Below, piece after piece: positions 55,028 through 64,000 of a stretch of DNA of 64,000 bases; position 1 is the stretch's first letter, and each line of letters begins with the position of its first letter. A model generated the notes under the pieces. That model was given only the letters and a program-made list of their open reading frames with translations, did not search any database and was not told the DNA's origin. The position numbers were made by a program, and so were the translations under genes. This DNA comes from Blepharisma stoltei (Eukaryota; Ciliophora; Heterotrichea; Heterotrichida; Blepharismidae), in assembly GCA_914767885.1 (NCBI GenBank), contig CAJZBQ010000037.1, positions 434,001 to 498,000 of the forward strand, written 5' to 3'.

Positions 55028-57780
55028 ATGGAAGAGCTTAAGCGTTTGAAAGCACAGCTTATGCAAGTTCAGCAAAAGCAATCCGCAAACAGACTTACAG
55101 ACAGAAACATTGTAGAAATCGTTAACAAACTAGTAGGAAACTACTCGCTTGAACTTGTATTTACATTATCAGGAAAAGAGTATTTGACACCGAAAAGGCT
55201 AGAACAAGAAATTGAGCAAGAAGTGAAAAAGCATGGAAGAATAAATCTCATTGATATGCCTGGAATCCTTAACGTCGGAGTCGAACAAATTGAAAAGCAC
55301 GCAATCATAGTGGCTGATAAGACAAGTGATGTTGAATTTATCTTATCTTATCTTAATTATTTATAACGTTTTACGTCCACTGCGGGTTAGCCGTTTCCAG
55401 AGCTGCCACCATATTTATCCACGTGTCGGGCCCATGGACCTCTGGATCGACCCACTTCGATTCGCCAAGGCACCGGTAAGTACGGCGTTCCGGCTTCGAC
55501 GGGCTTCTCTGCCGCCACGGCTTTATTCTGACTCAGCTCCTGCGCGTGTTCCGCTTAAGGGTCCACCTCCTTCGGTGTGCTGAGGGGCAAAGACCTGAGC
55601 CTCTTGATCGTACTGAGGAGCAGTTCCTTTGGTTATCCCCAAAGTTAAACCGCTGTTGCTGTGCAGAAGTTCTCTAGGTAATACCCAACCCCATAAATAA
55701 AATTGCTTGAGAGAGAGAAAATTAGCGGAGCTAATTTCACTTGAAGCGAAAGCCATTTATTTATGATGTTGAATTTATCAATGGACAATTGATAGCAAAT
55801 AACTATTTAGATATGATTGCTCAAGAAATAAATGAAACTTTAGAAGAGACTGGACAGCTGCCTTTAAGTGATTTGACTTATAAATACTCTTTGCCTATGC
55901 AATATCTAAAAGACAGAATTGAAGCAAGGATCGGAACAATTATATATGGCCACTTCAAGCAGAACAATGTATTATTCACAGATGTTTATGTGCAGAGGCA
56001 TTTAGCAAAATTAAGGGGGTTTCTAAGAGGCTGTGAAAAGCCAACAGAACTTAAAAATTTTGATCAAAGTTTGGTGCCTAATCAAGTTAAGGACCTAATA
56101 AGTAACAAAGAGATTGCAGGAAGCTACCAAAATGGGACTTTTACACCTTCTGTCTATTTGGATAACATTAAAAAAGAAATCGAAGATTTTTTTGCTTTAA
56201 ATTCATACTTGCCTTATGATTTCGTGAAAAAAATAATGAATATTACTTCTACTCCTGCCTTAAAAAACTGAATAAATAAAGAAATTGGAGGCGGAATTCA
56301 CCTAGAAAACAGCTATGCCAAGTCAGAGTTTATTGAAAAACTAAGAGGTGAAGTCAAAGAGGCACTTGAACAGCACTCTCTTATAAATGTAAATACTGAT
56401 CTTAATTTACCCACATGCATTGAGCAGGAAGATTTAGAGAGTTTGGTTGAAGAAGGAAACACAGTTGCAGGCTATTATATTTGCAATGAAAACTGCATAA
56501 AAAAAGCACTTGACTTATTCAAAAACAAAATAAGCTTAACTGCAGAAGAGACAAAATCTAACGCAAAAGGGAAAAAGTCAGGGACACCTACAATACCAAA
56601 GCAAGAGATTCTCAACACTTTAGCCAAAGCAAGATTTCAGAATGCAGATGAAGAGTTCTTGGAATCCTTGTCAGAAATTCTTTATCCCAAAATAAGCAGA
56701 CTGATTGTTGAACAATTTGAGCAAAGAAGCCAAACTGCAGATCTTGACAGTCCTTCAATTGTCCAAGAAATTAACTATCTTATGGTTTGCTGCAAATCAC
56801 TTGGAGGTTTGAGTAAGAAGTATACAAATTTAAAGCCACTAAAAGCGCATCTGACTAAAACTATTGTGAATAAAGTTTTCAACCAGCTTTTAGAAATTCA
56901 GCTCAAAAACCAAGGATTTGGATCTATTTCTGTAAATTCAAATAACAGACAAGCTATGATTGAGAGACTCCCTGAATATTTAAGGGAAATTTTAAATAAG
57001 CTTGTGGCAAAGATGTCATCAAAGGATCCAGAAGGCTTTATAGCCGAGCTGCTTGATAACATCAAAGATATACCTGTAGTGAGCGTTAAGCAAGTTGATA
57101 AAAAAACAGAAAGATTGATAACACATAAGATAAAGCAGGATTTGAAGAGTAGGCTTGATGAATGCTTGAATGAAAATAAGTATGGGGAAATCGTGTATTT
57201 TGCAATGAAACTTAAAATTGCAAACTTTTTTGCAATTGATGTCCCGTTTGAAGATTGGGCACTTACTCCTCTTTTAAATTGGAACAAAAATATTATAAAA
57301 TTTCTATTTTTGGAAATTTAAACCTCCTTAAAATAAAACAAATTTTTCAATGGAAAATTTTATAGGTGAAATCATAATTTTTAAAAGAACTTTCACCTAA
57401 TCTAATGAAATGAGCGCAATTATAATGCTATTTTAACAGTTTGCACAATAATATGATTAATTTTTAAATGAATATTTCACAACAATAAATCTTTAAAACT
57501 ATTGCATTTTATATATTTTAAAAATTTTTTTTATTATGAAATTAAATTTAATATTTTTTTTCTAAAATAAAATAACACTTTAAATTGGAGCGGAATTATT
57601 GCCCAATTTTTAAAGGGAGGAGTTAGGATTTTGACTGAAATTTATGAAGTAACTATAGGGAATGATGAAGCTGTTCAGTGCTTCAGGTTTATTATCGATA
57701 ACTTCAAAAATGAAGACCCAGAAATGCACGAAAGGATCGAAAATATGCTGAGAGACATACGAAGCCAATTGTCAGGCTAA
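55028..57780 (+). CDS. UFL1: UFM1-protein ligase 1, split by a retroposon and a MITE
   Basis: 651 aa after removing 437 and 360 bp. E3 ligase for UFM1 conjugation, acting at the ER in known systems. The N-terminus LTDRNIVEIVNKLVGNYSLE and GKEYLTPKRLEQEIEQEVKK matches the first winged helix of UFL1. After the retroposon come ANNYLDMIAQEINETLEETG, RIGTIIYGHFKQNNVLFTD and a TGA Trp in LKNWINKEIGGGI. A long helical C-terminus ends NMLRDIRSQLSG. It is about 140 aa shorter than human UFL1. Confidence 0.92.
55343..55779 (+). mobile_element. Retroposon-like insert in UFL1, perfect 16-bp duplication
   Basis: TGATGTTGAATTTATC at 55327-55342 and 55764-55779. Next to the left copy are two more TTATC units, a possible simple-repeat tail (GATAA on the other strand). 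Right end AAGCCATTTATTTA. A CATAAATAAAAT...ATTTATTTATG stem lies close to the right end, as in the 19.3 and 23.1 kb copies. Interior about 50 percent G+C. Joining gives SDVEFI|NGQLIANNY. Confidence 0.88.
57266..57625. mobile_element. MITE family B IES (360 bp) in UFL1
   Basis: TA at 57264-57265 and 57624-57625. Left CTCCTCTTTTAAATTGGAAC, right TTTTTAAAGGGAGGAGTTA. Joining gives GCA-CTT-A|GG-ATT-TTG (ALRILTEIYE) and opens the last 50 codons. Confidence 0.92.
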
Positions 57781-57974
57781 TATAAGAATAATTCACATAA
57801 TTGGTATAATTTTGGTATAAATATTAAATCACGCATTATATTATAGCTAGGATTCTCAAGCATTATTTATAAAATAAATATTTTTATGTTAATTCAGTTT
57901 TTTATTTTATATTTTATATCACATAAGACACCTGATAAATATAAATATAAAAACGATAAGGATTCAAATATAAA

Positions 57975-58769
57975 ATGGGAAATAATTGCTGTTCATCTCG
58001 TGGTAATAATATCAAGACTTCACAAATAGGAATATCTGAGCCTGAGATAACTCTTGTCCTGAGATTAAGTCGAATTGATCCACCTATCACTCACCCTTGC
58101 GTTGAGAGATATGATTGAAGAGAAATCAGCCAGTTTTTAAAAGCAAATAATTATAATGTTGATGCTGCATTCGAATCAATATTAGATGACATTGTAAATT
58201 CTAGCTAGAACTGAAGGATTGATAATCTCCCTATAACGAAAGAGCAGCATTCAGATATATTGATAACGAGAGAAATTTTTGTTTTTAGGCATGATGTTAA
58301 AAACCACCCAGTTATAGTAATAAGACCTTTTTATAGCGACACACAGCCGATGAGCTTGAATTTCTGCCTTTATCTGACTTATTTTTTTGAAAATATTCAG
58401 CCAAGTCTGTAATTTATAAATAGAAAAGGCTTTAAACGAAAAATAACGCTTTTGATAGATTTCAATAACAATTTATTGAATGAAAATGCAATCAGTGTTA
58501 TATGGGGATTCATGAAAGAGCATTATCCCAATAGAATTTTCCAAATATTAGTAATTCAAGCTTCAATAGTTAGATTGCCTGAAGAAAGCAGAGCCATTTT
58601 ACGAAAAATCCCCACGCTTAGTATTTTTGATAGCAATTTCAAAGCGAATATTATTAAATTCATAGACCCAGAGAACTTAATGGAAGAATATGGAGGACTA
58701 AGACAATATTATTTTAAAGGCAATGATGATGGCGTTTTACCTCAGAAAAACATCTCTAACCAAATTTAA
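57975..58769 (+). CDS. CRAL-TRIO (Sec14)-like protein, probably N-myristoylated
   Basis: 254 aa with two 15-nt introns. MGNNCCSS is a myristoylation/palmitoylation start. A short helical part (RYDWREISQFLKANNYNVDAA; W is TGA) resembles the CRAL-TRIO N-terminal lobe. HPVIVIRPFYSD, RKITLLIDFNNNLLNEN, HYPNRIFQILVIQASIV and the closing PENLMEEYGG follow the lipid-binding domain. Such proteins move or sense phosphoinositides and other lipids. Divergent. Confidence 0.78.
58194..58208 (+). other. 15-nt intron
   Basis: GTAAATTCTAGCTAG, phase 0, between LDDI and NWRIDN. It contains in-frame TAG codons. Confidence 0.85.
58409..58423 (+). other. 15-nt intron
   Basis: GTAATTTATAAATAG, phase 2, giving PSLKGFKRK after splicing. 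Confidence 0.85.
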
Positions 58770-58815
58770 ATTTAATAAAAAATCAATTTTATTTTCTGCA
58801 AAATAGACATATTTT

Positions 58816-60276
58816 ATGTCACTTGTATTCCGAAAACAATTAGAAATTTTGGAAAATTCAGGGATTCCTGTAAAAACCCTGACTGCGGCTGATCTTTATC
58901 CATTTTGAGAAGACTCAGACCCAAGACTCAAGCACTTTGGTGACGAAGAGAAAAAAAAGTCAGTTTTAGATGTTGCTGAAGAATTAGAGCAAGGCAAAAA
59001 TCCTAAATATCGGCTACTGTTATGCACTTTTATAGAAGGCTTAGGCTTTTGAAAAGATTACCAAGCTTTAAGATCAGAAATCAGCTCATCAGATCCTTAC
59101 GAGCTTGCAAAATTCGATGCTGAGTTCAGACGATACGTATCCAGAAAACAAACACAAACCTATGAAGACGATTTTGAGCCAGAAAACCTTCCAATTCTGT
59201 CAGCTTCGAATCCAGAAAACGCTCCAACAGATTTCAATAGCACATTTGACAGGGATTCTGAGTGCAATCGGAGTGAGTACTTTGGAGACACAAGTACTTT
59301 TTCAAGATTCAAAACAATTTCATTTACAAACATCGTCCCCCAACCAGTGAGAGGAAACTATAATCAAGAATTGTATGAAGAAGACAGCCTCGAGCTGGAT
59401 ACAAGAACTGAAACGAAAACTTTTTTTACCCCAGCTGAGCTAGCACAAACTGAAGCAGATATAAATGATCTTTTATTTCCTGAAGATCAATTTATTATCA
59501 AAAAATTCATAGCAAAAGGAGGAGAAGGAAAGGTTTATGTCGCTGAAGATGTGGTGACCAAAGATCTTGTCGCATTAAAACAATTTGAAGCTCCTGTTGA
59601 GGAAAGAGATGCTTTTATCGCAATCATTTCGAAAGAAGCACAACTTATGAAATCTTTTTGCCATCCAAATATAGTGAAATGTCTCGGACTTTATATGCCA
59701 CAGGAACAAACTGAAGGCATGATAACTGTAAGTATTGTGATGGAGTACATAGAAGGAGGGTCTTTAGCTGACAAACTTAAAACTAAAGGACCATTTTCTC
59801 TTGAAGAAATAAAAGATTTGTGCAAGGACATTCTAGAAGGGTTGGATTACTTGCATGGGCTTAATATTATCTACAGGGATATAAAGCCCAGCAATATTCT
59901 CTGCGGAGATTTGCTGAAGATTACTGATTTTGGGATTTCTACGCAATTGAGAGAAATTGAAACAATTCCAAGAAGCTGTGCAGGAACTCCTTGGTATATG
60001 GCACCTGAGGTGATATTAGGGGAGCCTTATTCTTACGCAGCTGATATATGAAGTCTTGGCTGTCTGGTTTATGAGCTATACACTGGGAGCAAGCCTTTCA
60101 AAACAGCTGGACTTACAAGAGTTTTACATTTGATGGTGGATTGTCTTAATCCTTTGGATTGCCAAGAAGAGCCACTTCCTCAAGATTTAGAAGACTTCTT
60201 ATTGAAATGCTGGAGACGGCCATATTCTTTGCGACCTTCCGCAAAAGAATTGTTGGGGCATAGATTTTTAGTTTAA
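58816..60276 (+). CDS. STE/MAP3K-like protein kinase
   Basis: 486 aa. The N-terminal 170 residues include ADLYPFWEDSDPRL and EGLGFWKDYQAL (both W are TGA) of unknown fold. The kinase domain starts near 225: KGGEGKVYVAED (glycine loop, G-G-E-G), LVALKQF, IYRDIKPSNIL (catalytic loop with Tyr for His), DFGIST, GTPWYMAPEV, AADIWSLGCLVYELYTG with the invariant Trp as TGA, and LRPSAKELLGHRFL. The activation segment is like STE-group MAPKK kinases. Membership in a subfamily is not settled. Confidence 0.9.
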
Positions 60277-60393
60277 TAAAATTTGTACAAGAAAATATTT
60301 TTAGCAATTGCACGTTCCAATAATCAAATTATTTTATAGGCTCTGTCGGTTTATTTAATTCTCCAGATCAAATCAGAAATTTAATAATTTTTT

Positions 60394-61069
60394 ATGTATT
60401 ATATATCGAGATTCAGAGACTGGCTGAAGTCTTGGTTTTGGCATCAAGAATTGGAAATATCGATTGTCGGAATTCAAAATGCAGGGAAGACGACGTTTGT
60501 AAATACACTAACAACATCGGAGTTTGATGAGAATACCATTCCAACAGTAGGATTCAATCATCGAGAAGTCAAAAAAGGATCAGTTCAGCTTAAAATATGA
60601 GATATCGGAGGCCAACATAAATATAGGAGTAGCTGGGAAAAGTATAGAGCTTATTATTGAATTATCCATTAGTCTGATAACACACTAATTGAGGATTTGA
60701 CTAATCAAATTATTTTTAAGCTAATGATCAAATTGGACAATTTATTAGAAATCTTTATACTGTAGAAATGTGGATTGCATTATTTTTATTGTAGATTCTG
60801 CTGACTTTGGAAATTTAGATGTTGCAAGGACTCAGCTTCATAAGCTAATGTCTTGGCCTAGCCTTCATGGGATACCACTTTTAGTATTGGGAAATAAAAA
60901 TGATTTGGAAGGTGCACTGAATGAAGAAGAATTAATCGTCTCTTTGGGGTTGAGATCTTTGAATGGAAGACCTGTTACATGTTACAGTGTGAGTGCCAAA
61001 AATCAAGTCAATATGGATATCACGATGAGATTTTTGGTAGATTTGTCAAAAAATAAGAAAAAAGACTAA
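60394..61069 (+). CDS. ARL8: ARL8-type small GTPase, one IES
   Basis: 186 aa after IES removal, the same length as animal ARL8. The N-terminus ISRFRDWLKSWFWHQELEI matches ARL8's amphipathic helix rather than a Gly-2 myristoylation site. P-loop GIQNAGKTT, switch 1 TIPTVGFNHREV, switch 2 IWDIGGQHKYRSSWEKY (W is TGA), NKND and the SAK-like motif. It acts in lysosome/late-endosome positioning in known systems. Together with VPS20 it is one of two endolysosomal genes here; no physical linkage is implied. Confidence 0.93.
60645..60759. mobile_element. Short TA-bounded IES (115 bp) in ARL8
   Basis: TA at 60643-60644 and 60758-60759. Joining gives AAG-TA|C-TGT-AGA (WEKYCRNVD), as in WERYCR of animal ARL8. 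Confidence 0.93.
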
Positions 61070-61506
61070 AAACCTGAAATTTATTAAATATTAGTTTTAA
61101 ATATTTCGACTGATAATAGGAGAGGATATTTATTATTTATGCATATTAAGGATTTTTTGAATTTAACAAACAGCATTCTGAAATCTGAAGAACTTTTTAT
61201 AAAGGTAATTATAATTATCAAGATAATTAAATTCTGCTAATCAAGATTCTTTTGAGCTTTTTTTTAGATGCATTAAAAAATTAAAAAAAAAAGATAAAAT
61301 TTTAGGCTAAATAATTTTATTATATCAATTTATCGGATGGATATCCAGATTGCAATATTTCTAGACTGGTTTCGGCACAAAAATTTTTTTAAATAGATAG
61401 CCTCTATTATTTTTATTGATGCGATAATTATAAAATAAGCAAATAAAAGCCAGGTTTAAATTGCATTTATTTTCCTTAATAATTGATAAATATCCATTTT
61501 TTAATT
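61070..61506. other. Intergenic, AT-rich
   Basis: 437 bp between two plus-strand genes with A/T runs. No repeat family member or gene seen. Confidence 0.5.
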
Positions 61507-61929
61507 ATGAATAAGGAATTGGATCAGAAAGAAAATAAGCCAATTGACGAATTGGAAGAACTTGAAATAAAGGACAAAATAAGTGACTTTTTTCCTGGCC
61601 CGAACGAAGACTTTGAGCATGGAAAACCTGGTTCACAAGGAATCCCCTTTAAGCCAAATCCTGAGTGCAAATACTGCCATGGATCTGGATATAAGGAAAA
61701 ATATATAGGAAAACATAAAAAGCATATCAAAAGAGTTGAGGCTCTATGCAATCGATGCGCTCATGCATCAGGAATGTGCTCTAAATGCTTAGGCACTGGC
61801 TTTATGAATCCTGGAGATAGGAAATGTTTTTGCATTATGGATGGAATGAATTGGCGGGAATCAAAAAACCTTGGAGCAATTTACAAACTAAATTATCCGA
61901 ATGGCTATCGCGTATTTGCAGGACATTAA
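61507..61929 (+). CDS. Small Cys-rich zinc-binding protein (DnaJ-type Cys motifs)
   Basis: 140 aa. An acidic start (MNKELDQKEN) is followed by CKYCHGSGYKEKY and CNRCAHASGMCSKCLGTGF, then CFC. Spacing C-x-x-C-x-G-x-G occurs twice, as in the zinc region of DnaJ. There is no J domain. A well-folded tail, NLGAIYKLNYPNGYRVFAG, suggests a conserved small protein. Family unrecognised. Confidence 0.7.
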   Translation: MNKELDQKENKPIDELEELEIKDKISDFFPGPNEDFEHGKPGSQGIPFKPNPECKYCHGSGYKEKYIGKHKKHIKRVEALCNRCAHASGMCSKCLGTGFMNPGDRKCFCIMDGMNWRESKNLGAIYKLNYPNGYRVFAGH

Positions 61930-62178
61930 TTAACTTTGTGATAATTGCTAATTTTAGTTAGACCATATTAGTGTATTTTAATCAGACACCATTCATTTTT
62001 ATTTAATTCATAAAATTTATTGGATTCACAATCAACTTTGCTTTTTCTATAAAACATAAGCAGGAGAATTCTATTCTTATTTTAACTCTAATAATAATAC
62101 TTATTCCTATTATATTTATACACTGCCAGGAATTTATTTGAATTTATAGTTTCTAGTTTATTTAAGTCGAAGCGGGAC

Positions 62179-63176
62179 TTATCTTAATTTTTCTACTTCT
62201 TCGATCGAAATGCTCTTGACCTGATTTGCAGGGAGGGGAGCCTGATATCCTGGATGAGTCTTATCTTGCTCGTCTTTGCTAACTCCTTCATTTTTAAGAG
62301 CAAAAACAAAATGTTGGAAAATTTCTTATTTAGGAAACAATCTCCATTAAAAAAAGATAAAAATTTTTAATATAAATATACTTTGTAAAAAAATGGATTT
62401 ATAAAAATAGATTAGGTTTCTTTCAAATTGGAATATCTATATAATTAAGCCACGTTTAAATTAAAAATCTGCTTATTTAAGAGTGATCAAAATTTTTTTT
62501 CGGGAGTAAGAGTGATTTCAAGTCCTTCTAATTCTCTTTCGATAGTTTTGTCTTCTAGTCCTTCTTCTTGAGCACGATATAGAACCTGGACTTTTCTCTT
62601 GCTGAAGTTATTTATCTGGTGTAGTCCTAATTCATATCTTTTAACATCCTCAGCAACTTTGACTGCTTTTGGAATTGCTCCTCCACTAGCTTTAATTACA
62701 ACGGTTCTCTTTCCATCTTTCTTGAGAAGTAATAAAGCTTGCTTTAAGAAGAAGCTTGGGTTGCCCATAGTGTTTACGAAAATTTCATTATCTTCTCTCT
62801 TTGTTTCTTCATGAGGCCTTTCTCTGATATATTTTCCTTGTTCCGGAGGGGCTCTTCTTTCATTTTGATAGCCGCCTCTTCCTCTGCTGCCTCTTGCTCC
62901 CCTGGTACCTCTTCCTCTGGAACTTCTGAAACCTCTAGACGACCCTCTTTCATACCTTTCCGTTGAGCCACGAGTTCTAGTGCTTGGTCTTTTTGTTTCT
63001 TCTTCTCCTTCTTTTGTTTTAGCTTCATGAGATCTATCTTTTCAAGGCTGACTCTGTTTATGCTCTTCTCTATGATACTGCTCAGGCTTTCTAGCTGTTT
63101 CTTCTCTTTTTGTTTCATCAAAAGCCCGCCTTGCAGGTGGATTTTTTAGTTCATCCCAGCTTTTGGATTGGTGAGG
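62179..63176 (-). CDS. RGG-Alba nucleic-acid-binding protein, 5' end missing
   Basis: At least 267 aa. The N-terminal part is charged (KREETARKPEQYHREEH) with TGA Trp at SQPWKD, then an RGG-type tract (RGFRSSRGRGTRGARGSRGR). The Alba domain follows: EIFVNTMGNPSFFLKQAL, VVIKASGGAIPKAVKVAEDV and LEITLTPEKKFW. After a 194-bp IES the tail NSKDEQDKTHPGYQAPLPAN matches the GYQ.PLP motif after Alba domains. A stop at 63177-63179 closes the frame upstream without an ATG, so the start lies beyond an IES or outside the window. It binds RNA or DNA in known cases. Confidence 0.85.
62282..62475. mobile_element. TA-bounded IES (194 bp) in the Alba gene
   Basis: TA at 62280-62281 and 62474-62475. Joining gives TTA-AAT-AGC-AAA (LLNSKDEQ) and reaches the GYQAPLP tail. 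The left tip ACTCCTTC is MITE-like; the right tip is not. Confidence 0.75.
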
Positions 63177-63179
63177 TTA

Positions 63180-64000
63180 ATTAAAGTACACTGTACTTTT
63201 TTAAACCCCCTCCGAAAACCTACAAAAATGACTGTGTACTTTAAAAATGGTCGTTTAGTGTGAAAAAAGTACAAACGGTACTTTTCGATTTTTTAAAAAC
63301 AGGGGGGTGAAAAAAGTAAACGGTGAAAAAAAAAGCCAAAAACAGAGGAAAAAAGTACATATAAAAATCAATATTCTATCAAGATTAAGTAAATTTAAGC
63401 AAAGAAAGGCCAAGGTTAAATTGGATAATAAACAGCCTATATTGCATTATAATAAATACTAAACAATATTGCTGGAAAGAATGCAAGAGCTGCATGATAA
63501 ACAATAAAAAATATTTGGCTCTCAAAATAAGAGGAAAAAAGTACGCTGCAAAATATAAAATGATTAAAGTGACGTAGAATAATCTAATATAAAAGACTAA
63601 TAATAAACACAGGAAATTCCCTTAGAAAGTTCAACTTAATTTGTTAAATAAAAGACCAAAAGTTACAAAGAAATATAAGAAAAGTGATTATGGAGAAAAT
63701 TTTAAAAAATGGATGAAAAAAGTACTTTTTTTTATGAGTACTTTTTCACTCTTTTTGCACATATGAAAAAAAAAATGTACTTTTTTCATCCATTTTTTAA
63801 AATTTTCTCCATAATCACTTTTCTTATATTTCTTTGTAACTTTTGGTCTTTTATTTAACAAATTAAGTTGAACTTTCTAAGGGAATTTCCTGTGTTTATT
63901 ATTAGTCTTTTATATTAGATTATTCTACGTCACTTTAATCATTTTATATTTTGCAGCGTACTTTTTTCCTCTTATTTTGAGAGCCAAATATTTTTTATTG
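63180..64000. mobile_element. Probable IES with GTAC-type repeats, runs off the window
   Basis: It contains at least eight copies of a word like GAAAAAAGTAC or its complement (near 63174, 63197, 63266, 63280, 63353, 63536, 63719, 63778, 63960). It separates the Alba frame from its missing start. The edge next to the gene is uncertain (between 63147 and 63180). Confidence 0.6.
63502..64000. repeat. Perfect inverted repeat, 224-bp arms, truncated by the window end
   Basis: 63502-63725 and 63777-64000 are exact reverse complements by eye, around a 51-bp spacer. The outer ends are not reached at the right edge. No coding capacity is visible. Confidence 0.9.

Noticed and set aside
55326-55756. 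Open frames of 77-85 aa in the UFL1 insert
   Set aside because: Same reasoning: they fall inside a repeat-flanked element and show no domain. The host UFL1 frame is restored without them.
1-64000. tRNA, rRNA and CRISPR signals
   Set aside because: No complete A-box/B-box pair with a cloverleaf, no rRNA stretch and no regularly spaced repeats were found by eye. GGTCAAATC near 25856 and GGGTCGATCC near 55444 resemble B boxes but lack the rest.

Overview
The window looks like germline (micronuclear) DNA of a heterotrich ciliate close to Blepharisma. Three signals support this. (1) TGA is read as Trp and only TAA/TAG stop genes. Conserved Trp positions are TGA in the MAK-type kinase, the STE-like kinase (ADIW), ARL8 (IWDIGG), both cullins, eRF1 (IEQWKIK), the dynein-stalk-like protein and the P-type ATPase. 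(2) Introns are 15 nt (one is 16 nt), GT..AG, and each carries an in-frame stop. (3) Many obvious single-copy genes are cut by non-coding DNA that, removed at a shared TA or a longer direct repeat, restores a full-length in-frame protein. Those are internal eliminated sequences (IESs), so this is not the somatic genome. The genus is inferred from memory of the code and intron size.

Layout. 0.2-9.1 kb: ciliary-type MAK/ICK kinase (minus) with a three-level nested IES plus a retroposon; coiled-coil protein with a foldback and a retroposon; protease-less FtsH-like AAA protein with two IESs; two hypotheticals; UPF3-like protein. 9.2-16 kb: DHHC acyltransferase, coiled-coil protein, DMT-type transporter, E2-like membrane acyltransferase, long acidic protein. 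16.4-31 kb: cullin, coiled-coil and membrane proteins, myristoylated LRR protein, second DMT-like protein, stand-alone dynein stalk-like protein, degenerate EEP nuclease, second cullin. 31.6-46.9 kb: eRF1, His-rich secreted/membrane protein, dCMP deaminase, coiled-coil genes, a large Cys-rich receptor-like protein, HTH-repeat protein, VPS20/CHMP6. 47-64 kb: Na/K-type P-ATPase, mitochondrial DnaJ, RPL30, UFL1, CRAL-TRIO protein, STE-like kinase, ARL8, zinc protein and an RGG-Alba protein whose 5' end is lost in an IES that runs off the window.

The inserted DNA falls into classes. MITE family A has CTCCGTGAGTGAACAAAA-type ends and family B has CCTTTAAATTGGAACAAAA-type ends; both are bounded by TA with a C-rich outer tip. 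Short unique TA-bounded IESs are 74-194 bp. Foldback palindromes are a third class. A GC-richer retroposon-like family (380-550 bp, one end like GCCATTTTATTWWTA) is flanked by 9-17 bp target-site duplications. Several of these retroposons sit in coding frames with no usable TA, so their removal must use the duplication itself. No tRNA, rRNA, CRISPR or prokaryotic operon signal was found. Genes are compact, about one per 1.3 kb, and run on both strands.
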